From NCBI GenBank assembly GCA_000226015.1, contig JH152664.1, positions 84,809 to 111,770 on the forward strand: DNA of 26,962 bases, given 5' to 3'. Made by a program: the position numbers and the translations under genes. Under the pieces are notes generated by a model. It saw only the letters and a list, made by a program, of their open reading frames with translations, did no database searches and had not been told where the DNA came from. Below are positions 10,354 through 26,962 of the stretch, piece after piece (within the stretch, counting starts at the first letter, position 1; every line of letters begins with the position of its first letter). The stretch comes from Mnemiopsis leidyi (lineage: Eukaryota; Ctenophora; Tentaculata; Lobata; Bolinopsidae).

Positions 10354-18974
<8,621 letters not shown>

Positions 18975-20340
18975 CCTATTTCCAGCCAGTGCTCGCGTGG
19001 CCTGCCTGTTGCAAGAGATCAGTCTACCTACACTGTTCATGTAGCTTTTCTGGTCTTCACCCAGAAATTCAAAATATAAGGGCAAAATGCAGGGTCTAAA
19101 CTTAAGTTTTTCAAGAAACTGTAGAGAAAGGTATTTGGATTTTAGACCACGAGATATAAATTGATTTGTGACCACTTCCCAAAAATACCCATCTCTGAGG
19201 TGTAGCAGACAAGACTACAGAGTGAAAAACAGAGAATTCAGAGAAAGTGGGCATTGGGCAACAAAGGAAACGGTAGAGGCTTTGTGAGAGGCAATATTAC
19301 ACTTCGCCCTAAGCTTGGGCATGAGGCACCTTGTAATGTAATATCTCAGGGCAGTCTATGGCTGACAATTATGAAGGCCAAAGCTAAAAAGGCTCATTTA
19401 GATGATTGTCTCGATTTTTAAAGACTGAATGGGAGTAATGGCACGCTTTCAACAAATTAAATCGACACCACAGATATCAGTACGATTGAATGCAGTGAAA
19501 ATTTTAAAAAGGGAGACACCGAGTTTGTCACGTGACACAATAAGGCCTTGGTTTGACCAGATGAGCTGATCAAACAGCTTAAAAGCAGAGAGGGACGAAA
19601 ATATAGAAAATGAACAACGATGAGGAAAGCTGTTTCACCGTAACACCAATTTGTAAGACAAGTTATAATTCAACGTGCGAATTTGACAAGCGATATTAAG
19701 TAGTGAGATTCAGGACATAAGAATAAAACAAAAATTTGAAATAACGCTACACGTATTCGTTTGTCCTTGACAAAATTAGCTGATACTGATGACAGAGTCT
19801 CTAATAGCAGTGCGTAGTTATTAATCTCATTCTTCAAATCTAGTAACTTTGTTAATTTTCTCAGTTAACTTTAAAATGCGTTTTAACAGAAAACTTTTCG
19901 TCAGATAATCCTATTGACACGATCATATTCATTTACTCGATAAATTTATGTAATTTGTACTGTTGAAATAGTTTGAACTATCATTGAATAAATGAATATG
20001 TGTGAATTCGAAATATTTGACGAAGAGTTTCCAACAAAGCGCATTGACAAGTCTACAAAGAAAATTATCAAACTTACTAAATTTTAATTTTAGAAATGTC
20101 GACAGAGTAAACTTTCACATTAATCAGAACTTCAACTTCCTAATTTCATAAAAATTTCTTGAACAAAATTTTAAAAAGGACTTCTAAGACCTCGATATTC
20201 AATATGCCCCTTAATCACCGTGCCCACTTGTACGTCTCTTTTCGTCACACAAGTCCTAAATACATTTAGAATATAAGCAATCAGTCAACTGAGTAGAAAT
20301 TTTGAAGGTTCACGACACAATAACTTCATTCAGCTTAATC
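18975..20340. other. Region upstream of the DDX3-like gene
   Basis: It should hold the promoter and 5' UTR, and possibly a first exon: CTTGCAACAG|GCAG|GCC just upstream of the chosen ATG could be an acceptor. I found no further coding exon I could defend. Confidence 0.5.
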
Positions 20341-20344
20341 CAAC

Positions 20345-21715
20345 GCAATAGCAGTAAAAGCAGCGCTCGATTTTGAATCTTTGGGGCGCGTAAGTACTTT
20401 GCTTATTTAATGCTGCGCGCGTCCTCGCGTACTACGCTGCGCGTTGTACAGCAGCGCGCACCCTCCTCACTCCTGTCATTTTATTCCCATATTCGCTTCG
20501 AATGAGGGTCGGACGAAGTCAGACAAGCGAGTTGAGTAACACCTCGACAAATAGTGCAGTGAGCGTTTGCGCTATATACGTGTTAAGTAAGGTGCTTACT
20601 CCTATCGTGGTGCTTTCGCCCCTGGTGCTTACGCATACGTTTTGTCGAGGTGATTACCCGACTCGCAGCTTGCTGCTGAGCTGCTCTCCTGGCGGATATC
20701 TTCTCGTCAACACACGTTCAACGTTAACGGGCGCTGCGCGGCTCTCTCTACAAAGCAAAGACTGAAGTCCTCAAACAAGTGCGCTTTGTGCTTACGCCTG
20801 TTGTAGAGGTGTTACCCGATTCGCGCGCGGCTGCCGGTCATTGCTAAGCCAACATAGCCCTGTGGCTCGCGTCAACGGGCGATGCGCGTCTAAAATTGAT
20901 GGCCGCGACAATAGGTTATGATCAACCTACAATGGCTCGCGAAGCGCGCGCCCTATCGGGACGCACATATGACTTACCTTGCGTTCGCGTTGCGGCCCAT
21001 TTTCAATTTTCTACGGGGCGGCAGCTTCGCGCACGGGGGCTGCCGCTTCGCGGCATCAGGTCAGACAACGTCTGACAACATATGACATAGCGAGCTTTTG
21101 CGTCACGCGTCCGTCCTAATTTCGCGCTAAGCTCGCACTTGTAGATTGATACTGTCGCGGCCATCACGTCACACGTGCTCTCACGCATTTCTGGCCTGGC
21201 GACATGATGATGAAGAATTTGGAAGAAATTCTAGACGCGCATCGCCCGTTGAAGCTCGTACATGGATGTACGTGTTTAGCAACCGGCTCGCAGCTTAGCT
21301 GCTCTCTGGCGACAATGCTAAACGGATTAAATCTCGTGATCAATGCGAATGCAAGTGCGACCGGGCAAAATCAGAAAAATAAACATAGTAGTATTCGTAG
21401 TGGAAGTACTTTATCTTCACATGATCGATAACAGATACAGATATGATTGTCATTCAGTCATTGACAGATTGCAGATAAGCTTAATGAATGTATTTAGTGT
21501 AAAGTAAAGCCAAAGTCATACTGATACATGACATAAACTGTAAACATTTGTTTTGCAACTGCAAACATGAACAACTACTTAAATTTTACCGTAGCATACA
21601 TAGCTGAAGCCTTGTCGCGGTGATACCCGACTCACGCAGCTAAAGCTGAACGTTCGTTAGAACGGTAGACGGATATAATCTCGTCAACTGAAGCCCATAG
21701 TCATAGCTGCATGTT
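20345..21715. mobile_element. GC-rich mosaic repeat island B
   Basis: Shares many modules with island A. 20444-20525 matches 6450-6537, and the reverse complement of 20660-20710 matches 5725-5780. 20840-20875 matches 5511-5555, and 21050-21080 matches 6110-6140. GGAAGAAATTCTAGACGCGC at 21220-21240 matches 6567-6585. Module order differs between islands. No transposase frame is recognisable. Confidence 0.6.
21606..21692. repeat. Third copy of an island module in the sulfotransferase-like 3' UTR
   Basis: The CTTGTCGCGGTGATACCCGA block and GATATAATCTCGTCAAC correspond to TGTCGAGGTGATTACCCGA and GATATCTTCTCGTCAAC at 20640-20712. It ends about 30 nt from the stop codon. Confidence 0.65.
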
Positions 21716-21720
21716 CGACT

Positions 21721-22962
21721 TCAATAAAATGCGATGAATTTACCAGTCTTGCGGTCTATTTCCATTTCAAATTCCTCGTTACCAGTCTTAACAATCCACT
21801 CCATCACCTGTGCAGACAAAGAAACATCTTTAGCCCCAGCTAAAGATGTAAGCCTGCTAATAATTTCAGATTTAGCCTGAGAGTGGTTCTCAAGAGCAGA
21901 CAGAGCGTCATTCAAATGCTCCTCTCCGATACCAACCTCCTTTAGTAGCTTCATCGTAAACTCCTCCCGGTTCTCAAGCAGGAACTCGTAGCTGAACGTT
22001 TTAATATCGTCTCTGTCTCGTGTTTCTACGATAAATGCATGAACCTGACAAAGCAGAAGGAAACTCCACGCCTCGTCTCCATCCCCACATTTAATCTTCT
22101 TCCAAATGTTCCTGTAGTTAGCAGGCAATAACAATATCATATTGTTGGCAACACCATTGAGATTATAGCCGTAAAGTTTTTTCAGAGACATGACCGAGTT
22201 TTTGATTGAACGGCAATTAAACAATTCTCGGATCCCAGGCAGAGCTTGTTTCATGAGGGGGAGGAGAGATAGGGTGTGAATTGGCCAAGGTTTAATGAAG
22301 TAAAGCTTTTGTGGATCGGGACATGTAAGAAGAAAGGTTGCTCGCACCAAATCGAGATACTTTTCTGTTTTACGGTTGATGACAAACTTTTGTCGGTTAA
22401 ACATCAGAGATAAACTGAGAATAGGGTTGGGTTCTGATTGAACGACACATTCTTTAGTTTTGAACATCATGGTAGCTATTAACGTGGATCCACATCGCCC
22501 GTGGTTGTGAACATACGCAATGTTTCTACCGTCTCTCTTTGGTTTGGACTTCAGATATTCAAATACAGTGCTGTGAGTTGCTGTCAAGACCTCCAAGGCG
22601 GATGAGTGCTGAATTTCGTAGAGAAATGGGTGCTCTTCCATATTGTAGAGATCAACTCCTGGTTTTGTCCTAACAAATACAAACTCTTCCTCAGACACAG
22701 CGTACAGAGTTACATCCTCACGGTCGAGATATGATAGATCTTTTGTACCACCAAATTTGAGGAGAAACGACCGTTTTTCACGCAGATGAATCGCATGAAA
22801 TGGCTTTATATCCGCAAGGATACTGTAGCTCAAGATTTTTGTATTGCAATGTTCTGATGATCTAGGGCCAAACATAGAATTCAAGATTGGCTGCAAAACT
22901 CTGGAGGCAAATAAGTAGTAAACTGAAGCCAAGATTGTGTATATGTCCTCTAAAACGACCAT
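21721..22962 (-). CDS. Sulfotransferase-like protein with N-terminal membrane segment, apparently single exon
   Basis: 413 residues in one uninterrupted frame from ATG 22962 to TGA at 21721. Residues about 7-27 (IYTILASVYYLFASRVLQPI) form a hydrophobic stretch that could anchor the protein in the ER/Golgi. NHGRCGSTL at 153-161 matches the 5'-phosphosulfate loop of PAPS-dependent sulfotransferases (GRxGST type). Arg251 and Ser259 in CRSIKNSVMS fit the R-x7-S of the 3'-phosphate site. Length suits a type II Golgi enzyme. The acceptor substrate cannot be predicted and the overall sequence is divergent, so I give no symbol. TTTCGCAG about 10 nt upstream of the ATG could be the acceptor of a 5' UTR intron. 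Repeat modules begin about 30 nt past the stop codon. Confidence 0.72.
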   Translation of the reverse strand: MVVLEDIYTILASVYYLFASRVLQPILNSMFGPRSSEHCNTKILSYSILADIKPFHAIHLREKRSFLLKFGGTKDLSYLDREDVTLYAVSEEEFVFVRTKPGVDLYNMEEHPFLYEIQHSSALEVLTATHSTVFEYLKSKPKRDGRNIAYVHNHGRCGSTLIATMMFKTKECVVQSEPNPILSLSLMFNRQKFVINRKTEKYLDLVRATFLLTCPDPQKLYFIKPWPIHTLSLLPLMKQALPGIRELFNCRSIKNSVMSLKKLYGYNLNGVANNMILLLPANYRNIWKKIKCGDGDEAWSFLLLCQVHAFIVETRDRDDIKTFSYEFLLENREEFTMKLLKEVGIGEEHLNDALSALENHSQAKSEIISRLTSLAGAKDVSLSAQVMEWIVKTGNEEFEMEIDRKTGKFIAFY

Positions 22963-24332
22963 AGCCTTGTGTCTGCGAAATTAAAAATAAATTCTTGACT
23001 AGTAACATGGCAAAAAGTAAAATTAGCAATATCTGTGCTCAATTTTAAATTGGCTAACTTGTGCTTACTTTGAAACTGAGTGGTGAAAAATATAAACATT
23101 TCACTAAACTTTTGAGGAACAAAACGCTGCCTTGGCCACAAGAGTGCAAAACAATAAACATGTTTTACACGTCACACATACTAAGACAACACCTTAGGGA
23201 CCAGGAAATTATAACTCACGTGTAAGCCATGTGAGCAAGTAAAACATCCCGCTAATTCCTGTTCCCAGCCGCCACTTATTTATAGTTGGTATACCCTCCG
23301 GCATAACCCAGCCCTCCAGCCGACCAAGTCACCATTAGGATGGAATTTTATCATTTGATGACAACGCTTTATTACAAGTAGGGGCGGGGATAAAATTGCT
23401 ACAATTTACAATTTTGATTGCCTAATACGTGAACTACCCTTAAAGTTAAACAATAAGATCCTTACGGACAAATCCGGGTACAAACATCTTAATTTATCCT
23501 AAAGGAAAACGATGAAAAACATAGAGGTGGAATGTAGACAGTCACATACAGAGACACAACTTAAGAAATCCGATTATACACTCATCTCATTAAATTTACA
23601 CCAAGCTGACGCATGTAACGCATAGCAGGATGCACGGATTCATCTAATACTGAGTTGATGCCATAATCTCACCTAATCTAATAAGGATTTGGAACAAAAG
23701 CTAGTGATTTTCAACCAGTTATAATTTCAGTTTTTAGGCAACAGATAGACAAAAGTTTGTGGTTCATGACTTTCCATTGCTCTAGCACATTTTTTTCATC
23801 TAGGATTTATTGGGACTCCTCAAACTTTTGCCACTCTGCAGTTCCAATTTTCATAAAATTATGTGCGAAAATGACTGGACTAAATAATCGGTTTTAAAAG
23901 TTCGGGGGACGGGGCATTAATTATGTTATCAGGTAGCATTGGGCCAGTACCGCATAAAGAAAAAAGTCAAATCTTTCCAACCCTCCTTGCGGAGACTGCT
24001 GAAGTCCTGTGGTATGTCAAATAAAACTCTCCGAATTGGCACTAATTGACTCCTCGATCTCTACTTATACATATTATCATCAAATATTCCCATCATTATC
24101 AAATGCGTTCGCAAAAGGCGAATAATAACATGACTGAACGGTAGTCAATCGTTAGAAAATCGCTACGCAAAAAGTAGAAAGATCGGTTGGTTAAAATCTC
24201 GTTCAGTTTACAATTCCAGAATAGTATAAATAAATTCCAGGACTTCTGGAGCTCCGTGTGTTTCTATTTACATAATTCGACAAATATCAATCCAAATGAC
24301 AGTCTTTCAATTCCTATTTGAAAATGCTTCCT
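22963..24332. other. Intergenic between the sulfotransferase-like gene and SUCLA2
   Basis: Contains the presumed promoter of the sulfotransferase-like gene and the 3' UTR of SUCLA2. No exon, RNA gene or strong repeat is seen. Confidence 0.5.
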
Positions 24333-26054
24333 CTAAATTCCCAAGCTGAAATCCAATTTGACGTTCAATTCTTGGGCTTTTCCAACAATGTCAGACAGTT
24401 TCACGGCCTGAAAATAAATGTTTACGAAAATGAACAATGTACATGACCTATTATAGTAGACTTGACTGTGATCTTACAGTAGACTTGACTGAGTAACAAG
24501 ATATTGCGGTAATTCCCGGAGTTGAATAGCTGACGTTTCATTTTTTTTCACGTGGGAACCAAAACGTACGTAATTCGCCAAACGACCATGTTCAGTAAAA
24601 CCTCTATTTACCGAGCCCCTATTTTTCTTCCCCCGAGAGGCCCGGTAAATGGAGGTTATACTGTAATTAACTCTAGGTAGATATAAAAGTTTTGCCCGAT
24701 AGGCATGTTACTTTTATGGAAGGTCAGTTAATTTTAAAGCATTGCAGATGAGTTAACCTTAGTATGGTTACCATTGGATGGTAGTTGACAGCAGACAGTA
24801 ATGCATGATGTGGCTCAATATTCCTGACTACCGGCTTGAAAGTGCTTGTGTCCATCATTAAGAAATGGTTGTTGGATAAGTTTGGTTGTTGGATAAGTTT
24901 TTAACTTGATTTCCAGCCACAAATTATGTGAAATAGAAAACATCAAGTAGTATTTAAAACCATTCACCGCGAACACGGTAAAAATGTTCAGCCTTAGCGA
25001 CGACACAGTTTGGCTAATGTGCACAGAAATGAAAAATCTAATAACAGCTTGTGTGCGTGTTGACATTCAAAGCCCAATGTTGCAGAAAAGCAGTAAGTAT
25101 TGAGCTACACATTGTTCTACACGAACAGTAGTAACCTGTAACACACAGTAGAAATTATCCGTGTAGAATAAATCAAACAAACTTACCATTGACGCTGCTT
25201 CATCCAGGCTATCAATAGGCAAAATCTTCACATTACTTAGAGCCATGAGAGCCTTGGCTTCTTTCACATTTGAACCTGGAAAAAAGGTCGCTGTTATTTG
25301 TTAACTACATTTATTTTGAGTAATATGGTTTCCTAGCCGACCAATAAGCATTCAGCACATATATCACGTGACTTTCAAAAGTGATGACTGTGAAATTTCG
25401 CTCCACAAAATCGTACTAGCGCGCAACGTCTACAACAATAAAAGAATGGACTGGCTTGGGTGCGCGCATCTATCTGCAGATACACAACATTTATAGTACA
25501 TGTGCACTGTGCAGATGCGCCTACCAAAAACTTCAGCTGACTAACTAGATCGGATATCATATCGTACAAGATTTATAGACAGAGCCAATCTGGTGAAAAT
25601 TAACTTTTTGTCTACCAATACTGGAATGAGAAATTCTAACCTTGAAGTCGAACTATCAGTGGAATGTCAAGTTGGAGGTTAGTAGCGGCATCAAGAATAC
25701 CTTGTGCTATGACGTCACATCTCATAATACCACCGAAAATGTTGACTAGAATAGCTTTTACCTGCACAAGAAGTATTTTCTTAAAAATTTTACTATCTAG
25801 GAATATTTCCCTTCTATAATCAGCCTAAGACACGGTCTGTTCAGCCTTGACAGCGGACCTTTTAGACCCCTTTTTACACCTTAAGGAATTTAAAATCAGT
25901 CAAGAACAAACCTTAGTATCAGAAGATATGATTTTGAAAGCCTCAGTGACTTGAGCTGCAGTAGCGCCACCCCCTACGTCCAGGAAGTTGGCTGGGTCCC
26001 CTCCGTGAAGTTTGATAATGTCCATAGTGGCCATCGCCAGACCAGCGCCGTTCA
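24333..26054 (-). CDS. SUCLA2: Succinyl-CoA ligase [ADP-forming] beta subunit, C-terminal part (last four coding exons)
   Basis: Mitochondrial matrix TCA-cycle enzyme subunit; with the alpha subunit it converts succinyl-CoA to succinate with ATP formation. Exons are 26054-25912, 25761-25641, 25275-25187 and 24407-24333 (TAG stop), all phases joining, about 142 residues. [28 protein letters not shown] and [16 protein letters not shown] are the CoA-ligase domain. [14 protein letters not shown] and the terminal [20 protein letters not shown] match the ATP-type SUCLA2 rather than the GTP-type SUCLG2. The 5' exons with the ATP-grasp domain and targeting peptide are off the right edge. Exon 26054 begins in phase 1, so the preceding exon must supply one base (G for Val expected). 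This is an ordinary, well-conserved gene. Confidence 0.93.
24593..24663. mobile_element. 71-bp TIR-like hairpin, probable tiny MITE
   Basis: Starts CAGTAAAACCTCTATTTACC and ends with the reverse complement of CAGTATAACCTCCATTTACC; arms are about 25 bp with three mismatches. CAGT-AACCTC ends are typical of pogo/Tigger-type Tc1-mariner elements. It lies in the last intron of SUCLA2. The flanks are TT and TA, so a clean TA duplication is not shown. Confidence 0.55.
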
Positions 26055-26962
26055 CTGAGGAATGTTTACTTTTAGCTTTAAGAATAAAATATACATTTTC
26101 AGGAGTGTAATCTTATGGTTTCTTGTGGTTATTTTGAAAAGGGGAACCGTTATTTTACATGGTATTTTCATTTTATAATATGACATGCATACGAATTAAA
26201 TATTATTCGGAAGAAAACTCAACATCAAATCAGCCAACTAAGCAAACGATTCAAGTGGAATAATTAAACCTCAATAACATCCGCCGTTTAAGTCAAACCA
26301 TCTTACCGCTGTACATGCCTTAATTTAAATTTCGAATACAGTTTGTTAATTGCATGTACGTGACACAATGTATAAAAACGTTCAAGACAAAAAATTTGAC
26401 ATGTCTTTCATTTCCCCCACAAATCTTGCCGATAACCTCATGCAGATACTTCCCCCTTAATTTTACAAATAGCACCTCAACCTTGCGGACAGATGACCAC
26501 AACCCACCAAAACAGGAAGGCAGCAAATCATGGGACGAGGGTTTAACCTGCATGATATTCAACCTGCAGTACACTTCAATTCAGATGTACAGCATCTTTT
26601 TTCCCGTATCTTGCCATTTGGGCCCGAAGGGCCCAAATGGCAAGATTGTTTTGATACGTTTTGTGCACGTGCACAAAAAGTACAAAACAAGGGTTGGCGA
26701 TCGACAGCGTAAATTTGGATAATTAGCTCAAAAAGCGTCCGTACGTACGCGCGCACGTCCGCGCGCAAGCTCCTTTATCAAACATAATTATGTATACGAT
26801 CACAATTATAGGTCTTAACTGCCTCAGGCCGCAGAATGTATTCCACATCATGAAATGTACACATAATTACCTCGCAACAACTACAACAAGATGTACGATC
26901 AAACAGGGAAAACAAAAAGTAAAAGTAAAGTACAATCAAAATTTCTTTCAAACTTACGTTTT
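26055..26962 (-). other. SUCLA2 intron running to the right edge
   Basis: No upstream SUCLA2 exon could be found in these 900 bases. It contains a strong palindrome and a CpG-rich patch near 26740-26765. Confidence 0.6.
26609..26645. repeat. Perfect 17-bp inverted repeat, 3-nt loop
   Basis: TCTTGCCATTTGGGCCC, loop GAA, then its exact reverse complement. A second palindrome, TTTGTGCACGTGCACAAA, follows about 13 nt later. Both would fold in the intron transcript. Confidence 0.92.

Noticed and set aside
26354-26722. 122-aa plus-strand frame near the right edge
   Set aside because: Crosses a perfect palindrome, has no known motif and lies within the SUCLA2 intron.
26952-26958. GTAAGT donor on the minus strand at the right edge, possibly the next SUCLA2 exon
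   Set aside because: The base before it (C) would give Leu where Val is expected, and too little exon remains to test; not called.

Overview
The window reads as AT-rich nuclear DNA of an animal or close relative. It has interrupted genes with GT-AG introns whose phases join exactly, a cilium/flagellum protein (EFHB/CFAP21-like), a mitochondrial ATP-type succinyl-CoA ligase subunit, a DDX3/Ded1-type helicase and abundant short tandem repeats. I cannot place the species. No prokaryotic, organellar or CRISPR signal is present. A run of ten N at 15359-15368 marks an assembly gap.

All five recognisable genes lie on the minus strand. Left to right they are: (1) the N-terminal three coding exons of a DNAJC27/RBJ-like small GTPase (379-1468; the rest lies off the left edge); (2) a complete two-exon EFHB-like EF-hand gene (2410-4251, 535 aa); (3) a complete 19-exon DEAD-box helicase of the DDX3/PL10/Ded1 type (10354 to about 18974, 893 aa if the start is right); (4) an apparently intronless sulfotransferase-like gene (21721-22962, 413 aa); (5) the last four coding exons of SUCLA2 (24333-26054; the 5' part lies off the right edge). 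For the four multi-exon genes I rebuilt exon borders by hand; every intron joins in frame. Spacing of roughly 0.9 to 6 kb argues against an operon, and no shared pathway is evident.

Between the genes are two GC-rich, CpG-rich mosaic repeat islands (about 5.5-6.6 kb and 20.3-21.7 kb) built from the same modules in shuffled order and orientation. One 59-bp inverted-repeat arm is split by a small insertion flanked by an 11-bp direct repeat. A 71-bp TIR-like hairpin lies at 24593-24663, and several palindromes and minisatellites are scattered about.

The most interesting signal is that tandem repeats sit on or beside splice junctions. In the DNAJC27-like gene the exon end plus its GTAAGT donor is repeated about 14 times in the intron. 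In EFHB the 3' splice site plus the start of the exon is present three times in 41-bp steps. In the helicase gene one donor is present in three diverged copies, and other donors and acceptors directly border simple arrays. This looks like repeated local duplication across exon-intron borders, multiplying splice sites and lengthening introns.
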